Shown here: in pieces, positions 37,838 through 51,974 of the stretch
Position numbering within the stretch: position 1 is the first letter of the stretch
How the letters are laid out: every line of letters starts with the position of its first letter
Assembly: GCF_009870125.1 (NCBI RefSeq)
Contig: NC_046679.1
Span: forward strand, 23,250,001 to 23,314,000
Reading direction: 5' to 3'
Source: Drosophila pseudoobscura
Taxonomy: Eukaryota; Arthropoda; Insecta; Diptera; Drosophilidae
Length of the DNA: 64,000 nt
Made by a program: the position numbers and the translations under genes
The notes under the pieces: generated by a model
Seen by the model: only the letters and a program-made list of their open reading frames with translations
Databases searched by the model: none
What the model was told of the DNA's origin: nothing

Positions 37838-40800
37838 GTGAGTCCCCCCCTCGAGTCACCAGATACCAGATACCGATTCCCTAACCGAAAGATACACACT
37901 CGTACAGAGATACAGATATTCGTACAACAGATTGAAGACCAGCGCCCAGCGGGAGGCGGTATTCCATGGGATTGCTGTTTGCCTGTGTGTGTGTGAAAGA
38001 TTTCAATCAATACGAATGAGTTGCTGCACTTGCCACTTACCCAGTTGCCACCTTTTGAGGCGCCACCCGCTGACGAGCTCAATGGCTGGCCCTATCAATC
38101 TCTCGCATGTATTCCCCAGACCACCTTTCAGCTACTGGTTTTTTCTTTTTCTACAATACACAGATTATTAATGATCTCTGGGGCAATCGTTGACAAATCA
38201 CTTTTGACTCCTGACTTTGGCCCTTGGGCCCTCATCTCCCATCCTCCTGCCACGTCCAAGGTATTCCTTCAGTATTTCTTCAAATTGATTTGCATTATGC
38301 ATGTCGGGGGCAGGGTAGCGTGAAATTACAGTAGCCACAAACAGTTCCACCAGATGATGATGATGATCATGACGATAATGATGTTGAGCCCCCCCTCAGG
38401 GCTCACAGGGCTCTCAGGGCTGCCTGTTCGCTGGAGGAGATCGGAATCTCCAAAAGGTGCACATTTAATTTCTGATAATTTTGTGTACTTAACTCCCAGC
38501 AGCAGCAGCAGCACCCAAGAAAGAAAGAATGGTGTTTTTCATCATATATAAATATATGAGAACACACGCATTATGCTAAAATTGTGCAGGAATTGCCACT
38601 GCAGACACGCCCACACGCTTTGCGGGTCTTTGGGCGTCTCCTTCTCCGCTTGCTCCTTCGATACGAAGTACTAGATGTACGACACCCATAATCATGAGCC
38701 ACTGATCAGCTATACGGCCCTGCCTTGGCCTCGAACGGCGTACAGGTGGAGTGGAGCTGCAGAAAAGGCGAAGATGTAGGTTCCAAATTGAATAGATGAG
38801 TTGAGCGATAAATTAGCATATGAAAAGATCTACTTGAGCTAAGGAATGTATCTTTTCCGTAACAAAACGGGTATCAAATTACTAAATGGAGATGATAACT
38901 ACTTTAAACATATTTATCTTCCAATAAATGTTTACTTTTGGATATAAAGCACATCTCTGAAAATGTACAAACAAAATAAACATATTTGAAACATGTTTTT
39001 TATTTGAATTGGATTGTAATGTAATATTTCATAGATAAAGATTCCGGGGATAAGTTTACCGTTTCTTCAATCTTTTATAGATAAATGGTAGGAATATTTG
39101 AATAATAGAGGTGCCAAATCCTAGAGAAAGATATTCTCTTCCCGCTTAAATTTTGCCTACAATTCTATCTCCGTGCCATTTGAACTTCCTTTCTGCATTT
39201 TCTAAATGCAGAAATTTCAATTGAATAGATAACTTTGCAATAAAGTATAGCCACAAACTTCACCAAGTTTTTAATTTATTTATTGAAATTGTTGGCCAGA
39301 GCCATGCGTCGTATGCGTAATATTTGCATGCGTTGCAAGTATTTTTAGGGGTAGCAGATACCGAAGGGCAGCTGTCCTCAGCTGTGGCACTTATGGGCTC
39401 AATTAAAATGTTGTAAAACACAGAGCAGAAGCTCAGAGGAACACACATTCTCTGATCAGTTCATTAAAAGCATTAAAAAATATATACGAAAAGCAAAAAC
39501 TCCTATGATGGAGGGGTGCCCGGAACAGGGCACAGAACTCCATAGAGAGTGAGATCGCGGAGCCCCTCTCGGACCTGCCACTCGCACGTATAATTGCAGG
39601 TGTGCATTGCAGCAGGGAGAGGCAAGGTGACAATTTTGCGTCAGTCGAGCGAGTCAGAGTCGCGCGGTGTCAGAGTCCTCAGTCCTCAGCAGTCCGCAGG
39701 GTGGGGACCTTTTGTTTTTTTCGTTTTCATTTTCATTTTCGTGTTTTTTTTGCAGTAACTGCAGTAGAGTAAAGTGTAATTGTTTTTTGAGTTTGTTCTT
39801 TATCAAGGAACAGCGAATTATGCGGCTGCCTGTCGATGGTGCAACGAATTAAGTGGAGGTTTATGTTTTTGGCAGAGTCGGAAAGTCTGCAGGGACTTGA
39901 ACACAGCAAAAGAAAGGGTAACGAGCGCGTTTATAATTACAATTCAAGCTTCAATTGTGCCTTTCCTATCGAAATATCCTATAAATTCTATGAATCATTT
40001 CTGCATGATCTAGAAATATCTGGTACTCCGCTTTCCTTTATTGCGCTGCAATCACTTCAGGTGCACTTTATAATTGGAGGCCAATGCATCGAACCATTTG
40101 CTGAGAGTGGCTGTTGGCCCTTGCCACAAGTAGTTAAAGTTCGTCTTGCCACAGACCACTGCCACCCCTTTCTTTACCCCTATATAGACGAGGGACCTCT
40201 CTCGCGCCGTTGGGTTCCACTTGTTGGTTGTTATGGATATATGAGGTCCTGCTTTTGCTTTATTGATTATCAGCTTGTTGTTTATGCTCTGCTCTCTCTC
40301 CCTCTCTCTCCCACTCTCTCTGTTGTTAATGTTGCACATACATATATATGTTATATATCTACAGATACAGATACAGATACAGATATATATATGGGAGTGT
40401 GTGCTCATATTATTGATTGCGGCAGCTGCTTTCCTTTTGCAATGCTTCCTTCTTGCTGCAGTTCTTGTGGCAAGTTCTGTTTGTTGCTGGCTGAAATTGT
40501 AATTAGCCATGTTGCAGGTTGCAATTGTAATTGTTGCTGTTGCAGTTGCAGTCGTATCTATTGTTGCATTTGTTGGTGTTGTTGCTGTCGAAGCCTTTGA
40601 AATAGTGTTTAAAGTTCAAGCACTCGTACTTTATGGACTTTGATTGAGTTGCACCCCTTGATGGATGAACTTGTGGGGCAAATGGTGGAAAAGAACTCAT
40701 TTCTGGGGTAAAGGAGAACCATTTTATAAGGAAAATTCATTTCAGCATGTGAGGGATCTATTCTTTGGTAGTATATCGGAATAATTTGGAGACAATAGAG

Positions 40801-41169
40801 CGGGGATTCCTGCTATACAGAGGACAAAAATCTTAAGAGTAAGGCCAAGTCATATATTTATGTGATCTTCTCGTATTTTTTTGCTTACTCATCTGATTAT
40901 CCCCAATTTTTCGCCTTTTCTTCATTGGGGCTTTTATTATGATGACTTTTTCATAAGCCTTTCTTCTTTCTTTCTGTTACTTTACTTTTCTGAGATATTC
41001 TAAAACGAATGCATTCTTTCATATTCTTGATCTTTTGCTCATTCTGTAGGAACCAAAATTTTCATGGAACGCATATTTTTCTACCCGCTGAAAAAAAGTG
41101 CATCTTCTTTCGCTAACAATGATAGAACTTTTTAATGATAGACAACCTATCTGAGATCTTGTATATATA

Positions 41170-42804
41170 CACACGTCGGCATAAGTATTTTGACAAAGCT
41201 CTACGCAACGTTTAGCGTTGAATTTTGACGAATTGCTACGTGTTACAGCTCTCTTATCTGATTTACCGCTAACTACATGAATGCATAAAGTATATTGCAA
41301 ATTATCTTCGTAGTTGCATTTTGCGTTTTGTTAATATGCTTCTTATTCTCATTCGTAATCTGATCTTGGCTGGACAAAAGTATTTTGTCAGAACTTCAAT
41401 TAATTTGCATTGATCTGCTGTTGATAGAAAGCGAAACCATTATTACGGATTATCTCAGTTTAGAGATTGTAAATGCTGATAAAAATTGTTTTCGTTCAAT
41501 AATTTGTGAAATATGAGTAACCGAAAGGAATTCAGTGAATCTCTTAAAAATGAAATAATAGTGAAGTTCAACTCTGGTATTTCAGTGCAAAATATCAGTA
41601 GATTATAGTATATTTCACGTCAGACAAACTGCTATAAAAAAACAAATTTAAAAAAACCAACACTGCTAAAAACGCTACACGTTGTGGCAGACCACGAAAG
41701 AAAACTGCCAAGGTAGACACTTTTAGTTTGCGGCAATTTAAGCAGGATGTCTTGAAAACTCCTCGATCGGTTGCCAATGACTTGAAGGAAACAGGAAATT
41801 TTGATGTCAGCGAACGGACAATACGTAGAGGTCTTAAGGAAACTGATTTTTGAACATATATTATCAGAGCTTTAGTGCAAATAACACAGCGCAATAATTT
41901 AAAGCGCCTTGAGTTTGCCAAAAAATTAATCGGCAAATAATTTTAATTTTGGAAAAAATTTTTTTGGAGTGATGCCAGTGCTTTTCAGTTTCACGGCTCA
42001 AAAAAAAATTGTTTTCGTAAGAAACCTAAAAGAACGTCGCAAAAAAGTGGCACCTATATGTGTAAGATCGGTCCATGGAGGTGGGACCATAATGTTGTAT
42101 GGATACGTCGCCTACAACGGCTCGCGAAATTTAGTTCCTGTTGATGGTAGCATGAATAAAGACAAATATTTGGAAGTGCTAAACATTCACGCTTTCTCCT
42201 CTGGAGATAATTTTATTGGGGAGTCCTTTACCTTTAAACAGGACAATGCCCCGTGTCATAAAGCTAAAGTCGTTACCCAATTCTTGAAGGACATTGGGGT
42301 TAATACTTTGGACTAGCCGCCCCAGAGCAAAGACTTAAACATTATCGAGAATCTCTGGTCTTATATAAAAAGAAACCGGACTCCAAATTTGACAAGGAAC
42401 CGTAAGAATATAATCTGAGAGGTGAAATCACTCTGGAGAGAAATTCTGCTGGCTTATATCCACAGCTTAGTAGAGTCAGTTCCGAGACGTCTGCAAAAGG
42501 TGATAGAGGCAAAGGGAGGATATATATTTTACTGATTCATCATAAAAAGTTAGTTCGTTCCATTAGTTTTTTTTTTTTTTTACATTTTATAAAATGTCAA
42601 AATACTTATGCCACCGTCTGTTTGGGAATAATTAATTTTCATTTCACAATAAACCCACTTATCATACTTTTTTTACATATTGTTAATAGCTTAATATAAT
42701 ACCTATCTACGATAAATAAATATAGTTTCTACTTTGAAAAAATAAGAAGTTACAACCGAATATGTTGTGCATAATTTTTGTCAAAATACTTATGCCGATG
42801 TGTG
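41170..42804 (+). mobile_element. Degenerate Tc1-type DNA transposon with IR/DR-like ends
   Basis: The element is 1,635 bp and flanked by TA on both sides (41,168-41,169 and 42,805-42,806), the target duplication of Tc1/mariner elements. Its ends are inverted repeats of about 26 bp with one mismatch: CACACGTCGGCATAAGTATT at the left, the complement of the right end reading CACACATCGGCATAAGTATT. A second, inner copy of the AAGTATTTTG core sits about 200 bp in from each end (near 41,380 and 42,595), like the direct repeats of Paris/Minos/Sleeping Beauty-class elements. The interior holds a broken transposase. It lies in spineless intron 1 on the gene's strand and is surely immobile by itself. 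Confidence 0.92.
41513..42535 (+). pseudogene. Broken Tc1-family transposase
   Basis: About 340 codons from ATG (41,513) to TGA (42,533-42,535), the usual Tc1 length. The N-terminal helix-turn-helix start, the GRPR motif between the two DNA-binding halves, and the catalytic region are recognisable. The catalytic motifs are SDAS, QDNAPCHKA and KDLNIIENLW, the last two acidic residues being 34 residues apart (DD34E). The gene is dead: an early stop after residue ~31, a shifted frame over about 41,670-41,860, stops near 41,850 and 41,938, and a TAG replacing the usual tryptophan codon at 42,314. One further stop occurs near 42,416. Confidence 0.9.
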
Positions 42805-45800
42805 TATAATGATGCCTCTCTGTATCCTTTCTATAGGCCCATTTCTTTCTTCTAGTCGACTTTAAATCAATTTCTAAAAACCTTTTCTTGATCTTTTTTG
42901 CCCCAGAAACTATTGAAATTTTTAACCAAAATAATTTCTCCAAGCAACCGCTCCCCCTTGCTCTGCCAAAAAGATCTACTTTCAACCGACTCGTATCTAA
43001 GATCAACCCCCCTCATATATCACATTCTCCCCCCCCCCCCCTGTCTTCATTCTGCAACAAATGCATTTTTATAATTTTTGATGAATTACCTTTCGGAGTC
43101 TATGAACTTTTGGTATTCCCACAAGGCCCACAGCCCAGAGGAGGGAGGGAGGGAGTGGGAGATCCTCGCAGTGGAAAACCACAACCCACTGCCACTGACA
43201 TATGCCGCTGCCTCTGTGCCGGAGCTAGGAGAGCAGGAGCCGCCGATGACCATATGGCCAGGACCAGGCCAGGACCTTTTGCCTACTCGTAAATTTCGAG
43301 TCGCAGCTCAATTTAATGTTGGTCAAAGAACTGACCAGCAGGCAGGATGCCAGGACACATCGATGGGCGTGGGGATGGGGGAGGCAACACATGGTGGCCC
43401 ATGGTGGTTCTGCTGCTCGAGGTCCTGCTCCTGGTGCCCTGTGGTGGTGGGTTGCTCATTAGTTGCGCCTGCGCCCTTCGCATGGGGTTAAAAGTATCTC
43501 TCGTATCGCCTTGAGAGCCACTAGCGGGCTATTCTATTTAGTTAATTACACTCGCCTTGCCTCTAGAAGGGTGGGGGGGTGCCACAGATCGGTAGATATC
43601 AAAAGTTGAATGACATTTGCCGGAGGGATATTCTGTTTTAGGGGCTAAAGAATTTTTCAAGTTTGTTGGGCATATTTAATGGAAATTCTTGACAAATTTT
43701 CAGTGAAATTTGCTTGTTTTTGTTTCTCTGAATATTTATTGCCCTTTTATATTTACATAAATTGGATGCTGTTGGGATGTCTATATCTTTTTAGATTATC
43801 TAGATAGTTCCCGAAAATTCCATCTGTATTTTGTGGTTGATAATGCTTCATAAATTAATAGCGTATCAATCATTATAAGGACTGAAACCTCAGGCTTTCT
43901 TATATATGTTTTATATGACAGTTTCCAAGTAGAACCAAATCTTGGCATTTTCTTATCATTTCTGAATAGCTTTATAATTTTATTGCTATTATTCCCCAGG
44001 GTATAACATTCATCAATATTATTCATACGACGAATTTTCTTTTTGGTTCTTCCGAAAGATGCCCATCTGAAGCATTTATAATCGGGCGATTCAATCTATT
44101 GCTGGTATTGAGTTCCGAAGAATTTTCCCTGGAGAGAGAGATTAAATTTGTATTTTTCGAGACACATTGTATAGGTCTATGCTCTAATATTCCCAACTAA
44201 GTAATCCCAAAGATTCCCTTTGCAGTTGCCCTTCCCCATTTTTGTATTCATTGAATTCCTGATTTTCACTGGACGATTTTCCATTGGGGACGTGGGGGCT
44301 TTAAATGCTTTTGCTACCGTCTTTGGTTAACCGTTTTTTCCATTGCCAGCAGGCCGACGCTTCAGTTGCTGGCGATTATCCATATCCCCTACCCCAGCCC
44401 CCATCTATCCGAGTGTGTATCTAAGTATTTCTCTTTCTCTATGAGTGGGTATCTGTGTGTGAGTGCTTGGCATGTGTGTGTGTGTGTGTGTGTTGGTAAT
44501 TAACACCATTGCGTAATGCAGCGTATCGAAGCCTAAATAGTGCTGCTCCATATGCCAGTGGGGTATGGGAATGAGATTTAGGATGAGGGGCGGCACTGAT
44601 ATCAGCCATTAAATGTAGCTATCCATCCTTTTCGCTCTCCATCACCATCTCCCTCTCTCGCTCTCGAATGTGGCAGCAACTTTGTTGCCATTTATGGGGT
44701 TCTGTGTCTGTGGTCTCGCATCAGTCACGTTGAAGAGGTGTTGAAAAGCTTACGTCCCGCTTACAAGCGGTTTAGTCCAATCGATTGTCAGACTATCCTA
44801 TCCGTCTGGTCAGGGATCAGGATCAGGCAGCCAGTCGGGATCTGGGCTAGGGTTTTGGTGTCAGTGAACCGCCGACAGGCCCAGACAAGCCCATGAAAAA
44901 GGGGCAGCTCTCACTCCCTCTTTCCTCTGTCCTCTTTCTCTCTTGGCCAGCCGCTAATCCATAAGCCACCGAAAAACTATGCTGCTTTTGACCACCTGCT
45001 TTTGGCCAACCCCGAGGACCAGCCAGGCCTAGCCCTGGTTACTCAGCGCGAAAGCAAAACAAAAGAATTTTGAATTAACCCAAAGCGTTCCATTAAAATC
45101 CACCACCGACCGCCGAAGGTGCAGTTCCAATTCCCGGTTCCAGGAGCTGGAGTGCGGCAGGACCAAAAACCAGGACGCACTGTTGCCTGTACCCTGTTGT
45201 TGCTTTCTCTGTTTTTAGTGTGCGCTGAAGTGGAGCGCGAAGGGGTCGTGAGTGGGGCGGGGGGACCAGTGCCCAAGTCCGAGTCCGAGTCCCAGGCGAG
45301 TGAGGAGGTGGGTGGAGTGTCCTGCCCCGAGCAGGTGATACTTTCAATTCCCTTTGTTGTACATGATACCCTCCTGGCCATAATGGATCGTTTAACTTTG
45401 TGAGTGAGCTTACAAAAGGACGAAGGGTCTAAGGGAAAATGTTTGGGATAAGCAGTAAAGATTGTAGGTGTTAGAGAATGATCTTTCATTTAAGAACCGA
45501 TGGGCTTCCTACTATTATCTCAATCGTAGTCTGATCTCAATAGTCCCAAAAGGTTATAGCAAAAGTCAAATAGAACCGAACATTTCTAACCGATTGCGTA
45601 GGGTATGATATTAGAGGTAGTATTAGTGCTTAAAAAAAAGAATATTAAACAGTTAAAATTAAAAAAAGAGTCTTAGGTACACTTAGAGAAAAATGGCATA
45701 GTATAAAGGAAAAACACGAATATTTAAATTAAATATTCTGTTTTGAAATATAAAGTATAAACATAGTGCAATTAAATATAATTTACTTCGATTGAATTAT

Positions 45801-46390
45801 AAATTTATACAAAAGTCTATTTAATACGCCCCATATTTTAGCCAAATATAAAACGACTTAAAATAAATATCTTACATTAAATTTATAGGAATAATATTTA
45901 TGCTACATATGAAATCGATTTACATCGAATTAATTTACAAGTGTAAAAACTTTTTTTTTTAAATTTAAATCTCGGAGAAAATATATTGGTAAAATTTCGT
46001 ATAAAATGATGTATAAATATTGAACTTTCAGGACTTTTTATTCTGTTTTTATGTACATTGTATATACATAAGGTTTATAGAACAGTTGAAAGCGTTGCTA
46101 ATCTTTTTTAGTGAAATGCAAAGAATGATATATTGTATACTGACAGGAAGATATATATGTCTATATCTTTAAGGTATTTAATCCTTATCCTTGATTAGCT
46201 TTCTCCAAAACTGACCGGAAAACAGCCATCTCTCTATATCTTGAATATGTATTCTGATAATATAAATATAACTCGTATTCTTTGTTCTTAAGTTTCCCCC
46301 TTATCCCCTCCATTCCCTGGACTCCCTTGCGAGTGGGGAAAAATCGAAATCAGAAATAATTTTTAATAATTATGCGCTTGTCGTGGCACA

Positions 46391-47029
46391 CACGGGGGGG
46401 GAAGGGAAGGGGCGGATGGGGGGGGGAATGATAAATGATTAATGCCAAAATGCCAAATGCGCATCATTAGCGCACAGTAGCTATAGGCCGTGCCCCCCGC
46501 CCCTCTATCTACCCCTGCGAGGCCTGCTCCCCGTCCCTTCGCCTCTCCCCGTCCCCCACCCTCTTCCTCCAATCCAGCGCCCCACTAAATATAAAGGCCG
46601 CGCCCACCATAGAAAGCAGGGTGGAACCCGAACCCCGAACCCCGACAGCCAGGCAGCCAGGCAGGCAGGCTGCTTTTGCTACCTTTTTGCCTATACCTTT
46701 TCTTCTCCTTCTGCTGCTGCTTCTCCTTCTTCTGTATTTGCTTCCCCTCTTTCTTCTTCTTCGCCCTCCTCCTTCTCCTTCTCCTTCTCCTTCTCCTCAT
46801 CCTCTGGGCTTTGGCGTTCGTTCGCAGCTGTCAAAAGGTTTTCAAAGTTGCCTTTGCCCGGCGCTTTGATGTCGCCCCCGACTGTCTCTCTCTTTTTGTC
46901 TTACTCACTCACTCTCTCTGTGTTAGTGCGAGTGTGTTGTGTATCTGTGTGTGTGTCAGTAGTAGATACATTTTTTTCCACACACAGCGGCTTTCAGTGG
47001 GGTGGAAGGGAGGGGGGGGGGGGGGGGGG
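46391..47029. repeat. G-run and polypyrimidine-rich cluster
   Basis: Within 640 bp lie G-tracts at 46,393-46,428 (several runs of 3-9 G), a C/T-rich tract at 46,494-46,570, a CTTCTC-type polypyrimidine tract at about 46,693-46,802, and an 18-G run at 47,012-47,029. The arrangement can form G-quadruplex or triplex DNA. Long mononucleotide runs may also be assembly-sensitive. Confidence 0.8.
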
Positions 47030-48240
47030 AGCTCCAAAAGAGATTCCGCTGCGCGAATCGCAAAAATGTTTAATCGATAAAATAAATGAGTTGCCTTTTG
47101 CCACAGTTTTCTTTGGTTGTTGTTTTTTTGTTGTTGATTTGTTGTTGCTGCCCCCAGTTGTTGTTGTTGTTTTAGCTGTTGTTTTAGTTAGTTAGTCCAC
47201 ATATTGTTATTATTAGAGCCTGGGGGCCCCATAGGTGACGTTTATTCTGGTAGAGAACTCTTCTGAACCCAAAAGTTCATAAAACTACCAGAACAAACAC
47301 ACAGCCATAACTGTACTGCTTTATGCACTCAGCAAAGGACTGTATCTGACGGATACGAATTGTTTTTGCCACTAAGATCATAAAATATTCGCAAGTGAAA
47401 CGGAAAATAGCTCGATATTAATATTATGGGGAATCTATTGTGGATAGGAGCTACCTTAAGCGATTCAGAACAAGAAATACGAAATCTAAGGGCAGGTCCT
47501 GTTAGATGCTTTATCTATTTGTGAAATACATGATTATCCGATGAAATTGTAATCAATTTTTGTAGAGAAGAAGAAGCTTAGAGGTGGAGGAGACTCAGAA
47601 GAACATATATTTACATATCGAATAGGGTATAGAGCCCTCCTCTCTGAGCGTTACCAATTTCTCCTCGCAATCATTATACCCTCTTGATGATGTTTATAGC
47701 AAACAAAGAACAGCTTCATCTGTCAGTTTGGTATGCCTGGAAAATGTCACAATTAATTGAATTTACATTTTGGCATATTCGAAAATGTCAAAACAAAGAC
47801 AAAGAAACCAGAGTTAAGCGCCATTTAAAGAAGCTGTCAACATGCTACCGTGTGGCAGAGAGGAACCACTTAAGGCCCAGATCCCAGTCACACACACAGA
47901 GGCAGAAAAGGGGCCTCCTAATCTATGGACCACTTAATGGATCTGCGCCAAATTCACGCATAAATTTCAGGCCTCCAGCATCCCGAAAAAAAAGCTGTTA
48001 AAATTAACGAGGAGCACAGACAGAGATAGAGAGTGTGCAACAGAGGGAGAGGGAGAGAGAGAGAGAGAGACAGCTTCTTCACAGCTCCCAGAGCCAACTC
48101 ATTAATTTTGTCAACCGAAAAGGGGAGCAACGAGAAAAAGGAGAGAATGAATCGCAGTAGCTGAAACCAAAAGCGACTACAAAACGATCGCGCAACTTTG
48201 TCAAGATAAAGCCAGGGAATGAACAGCAGATGAAGGGGAG

Positions 48241-48316
48241 GAGTATCTGCAGGAGGAGGAGGAGTATCTGCAGGAGGAGGAGGAGTATCTACAGGAGGAG
48301 CATCTGGAGGAGGACT
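48241..48316. repeat. 21-bp minisatellite, about 3.5 copies
   Basis: The unit GAGTATCTGCAGGAGGAGGAG starts at 48,241, 48,262 and 48,283, the last with one change and shortened, followed by a partial CATCTGGAGGAG. It lies in spineless intron 1. On the minus strand it would encode a serine/cysteine/tyrosine repeat, but no gene is supported. Confidence 0.85.
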
Positions 48317-50280
48317 GCAGGACTGTTGTCTGGCAATGGGGAATATCCAAATTCCCAAACAGACTCGATCGCTCGATCGGCAGGTTCACGGCCCGCGCTA
48401 ATCGTCAGCGAAAGGCAAAGAAAAAAGGAAGAAAACACCTCTTGAATGGCCGAAGCAACCGAATTAAGTTGTTAAACGCATTATTTGCATATTTCCGAAT
48501 GCAAGTGTGTGGCTGTGGATGCCGCATTAAGATGCCACAAGTGTCTCCTCTGTGCCAGCCTCATTTGCATATTAATTGTGTAAACAGAGGTCGGGGCCTC
48601 CTCTTCCTTTTCGCTTAATGAAGTGATAAATGTTATTCCGATTACTTCACAGGCGGATAGCCGCCAAGGGACAATCGTTTTGATCTATGAAAAGAGGATT
48701 TGTAACCCTGTATCCCTCTATCCCTGTTTACCGTGTTTATTTTGGGAGCTTAATGGCATTATAGACCACATATCGTATTCCTTGATGGTCTCTCATTCAA
48801 GCAACAAGTGCTTTTTGGGTATGCAAAATCAAAAATTTAGTTGCAACAAAAGTGAACGCTGATGACCCATACTTTGTTGTTGTTGGTGTTTTTACCATTT
48901 GTTATTTTTGTGCCTTTTTTTTGGACACGCTACTTGGCGTTTCGGTGGCAAAAGGGTTGATTGTGTGAGCGGGGGCAGGGCGAGGGCGAGGGCGAGGGGG
49001 CACTGCGAGAGTGGGGCATCTATCAGCTGCAATGGCGGCACGCAGCTCTCGACCAGCACGCATAGGCCAAAGTCAAAGGAGGAAGAGCGAGTGAGAGAGA
49101 CAGAGAACTGATGAATGAATGAATGAATGAAACGAGTGTGTCTGAATGAGTGTCTGCCCCTGACTCTGGGTGTCTGTGTGTGTTTATAGCGATTTTGGCG
49201 CCAAATCGAGCATGCTATGCGATCAACATGGAACATGCTGCGTATGCGTAATGCCTGGCATGCAACACAGACAGAGCACAGAGCAGTGGCATGCCGTAGA
49301 CAGAAGAGTCACGTGGATGCCATGAACTCACGTGCCCCCCAAAGGATTGCGTGTCATTTCTTTATAAACACATCCAGAAACAACAACAGGCAGGGGAGTG
49401 TGTGGGGGCGGGGGGAGGCATATGCAAAGCAGTTGATAGAAGGGGGTGAGCGAAGGAGATTAAGCAACCATCGACACTTTTCAAATGGGGAAATATTTAA
49501 AGAGACAAGTTTGTGTTTTATGGAAAAGCTTACACCGAACTGAGGGATGCGGTAAGAGACCATTCCAAGGGATATCCTCTGAAATACGACTATCTATTAT
49601 CTCTATAATGTCTCCTTGAAACCTCTACCATCTAAGAACAATAGACAGAAAAAAATACCCACTGTATCTGTGTTTTGTGAGAGCTATTGGAGCATTCAAA
49701 GAAACCCTAAAGAACCTAAAGTATTCCTGTAAGCTACTGTACTCCACCTCTCTGTACCCGTATACGTGGCATGTGAGGGGCGTGGCTGCGTTCTGCAGGA
49801 TTTCGAGATTCTATCTTCCGTGTTGGATCTCTCTGGACTTTGCTTTGCCGCGTCCTTCTGTGGTCTAGTGGGCGGGGGGGAGGCGAGTGTGCAGCCTTGC
49901 CTTGGACCTTGCAATTTGTGTCAACCCAACACACACCTGTCTCTCCATTACCCAGCCCGACCCCAATCGACCCCACCGCGCCACTTAGGGGCAGGCAGAC
50001 CATGGAAAAAAACCCACAATCCCAATCCCAAAAGTCGTCCGCATTGTAATTTCTTTAAAAGCAATTCATTTCATAATGGGAAAAGGAAAGAAGAAATGTG
50101 AAGAAGAATGCCACGCTGGAGCAGAGAGAGAGAGAGAGCAAAATGAGGGGGAAGAAGAGGAGGGGGTGCAGGGGGGGCTACGAAAATGGCGAAAAATAAT
50201 ACATGGGGAAAATGTTCAGAAGGAAGGACGACGGACAATAAAAATGGCTTTTTGGGGCTGAAGTTTTCGCAAGGAGCGTA

Positions 50281-50374
50281 CACACACACACACAGAAGCA
50301 CACACACACACACAGAAGCACACACACACACACACACACACACAAAGACACACACACAAAGACACACACACACA
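50281..50374. repeat. Compound (AC)n microsatellite with AGA interruptions
   Basis: CA runs separated twice by AGAAG and twice by AAAGA, 94 bp in all. It lies in spineless intron 1. Confidence 0.95.
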
Positions 50375-51974
50375 TAGCTATACATAGCTATGCAGTTATC
50401 CTTTGTTCGCTGGGATTCCTCTCTATACTTCTCTCTCTAAGCCCGTTCCTTTCTCTCTATATATCTTCCTTGCGTTCTTTCTTTCCTTCTCTGTCTCTGC
50501 CTCTGTCTCTGTCTCTGCCTTGACGTTTTTATGGCCCCCAGACAAAAGGTTGAAGCCACCTTTCACCTTTCTCATTCCCCCCAAAAACTCTCCCTCAAAC
50601 CTTGCAGCCCTCCTCCTCCAGCCCTACCCTCAAAAAGTTCTTTACTTTTTGGAAAGTTGTTTATGGAATTCATTTTATTCCCATTCCGTAGTCTTCCTCC
50701 GTCTGTAGCCGTTCTCTCCTGCTCCTCCTCCTCCTCCTGCTCCTTCTCCTCTTCCTCCTGCTCCTTGCTCCTTGCTCCTTGTGTAGTCTGTATGCCCTTG
50801 CCATTTAGTTTCTTTCTTTTCGTTGTGCCCCGACGACTCCCTTTCCCGTTGTTGCCTTCTTTTTCTTATAGATAATAAGAAAATTATACATTTTATGCCG
50901 CAAACTTAGAGCGAGACAGAAAACAAGAGAGACTCTGAGAGAAAAAATCCAAAAAAATAATACACCGCATTGCCCCCAATTTAGGTTTTTATGGGGCCCT
51001 CAATTTTGTTGAACTGGAAATTATATTTCTATGTCGATTCCTTTTGCCTAATTTCGCAGTGCATTCCAATGCGTCTAACGGTTTCGCTGCCATCATCAAT
51101 ATAATAACCAGATCGGATCCCAGGAGACCTACGAGTATCCCCACTATAACTGGCGAGATTTTGCGAGTCGTTTAAAGACCTTTTTGGGGAGCGCACCAGA
51201 CACTGATAATTTTCACAAATATCTCCGTAATTGGACATTTAATTAAATTAATTTTTGGCTTTTATTTGAGTGATGCAGAAGGCGAGGGAGAGCGACAGAG
51301 AGAGGGATCCCACGTTTAGAAACGATTTGTGTGGAGACAACTGTTTGTCCTTTAACGGAATACTTAGGGAAAAGCCTATCCCCAGTTTTGGGGCTGGAAT
51401 GCCAATAGACCTGCAAAATGGATTAAATTATTATCATTTATCATTGATTTTTGGTTAGAGAGAGCAGATGGAGGCACCACATTTACCCAAGAGCGAACCA
51501 GAGAGAACTCCACTTATCCTTGGATACTTATCTTAGATCCTTCTTTTATCCCGCCGTCAGGCTTGGGCGAGACATTGGCATTCCTTTAACCGGGGGACAA
51601 CACCTCAGTGGCATGATAATGGCACTGGGATTGGGGATTGCGATTGGGGCAAGGGATTGGCGATAGCGATTGCGATAGAGGAACTCGGGGATTAGCCGAC
51701 AGAAACAATTTGAGGCAACATGTCGTCCAGTTTTGTGACATCAAACGGACATGCCACTGACAATTACCCGAGAGCTCAGAGCAGAGCAAAAACAACGGAA
51801 CCAGCAACCCCCCCCCACACCCCATATGGATACTGGATAGAGGAGAGGGGTAGTGGCAGTGGCAGTGGCAGAGGCAGAGGAGCCTTAGGAACCAATTAAC
51901 TTAACGCGACAATATCCTGCAACAGTCCTGGAGCCCAGGTCCTAGTCGGAGTCCACACATACACGTAGCGTCTG

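Noticed and set aside
48241..48316. 21-bp array considered as a CRISPR-like or satellite array
   Set aside because: Units are directly adjacent without spacers and number under four; it is a small minisatellite in a eukaryotic intron.
15071..50374. CA/GT-repeat open frames (poly-His/Thr or poly-Cys/Val)
   Set aside because: Pure microsatellite translations on both strands.
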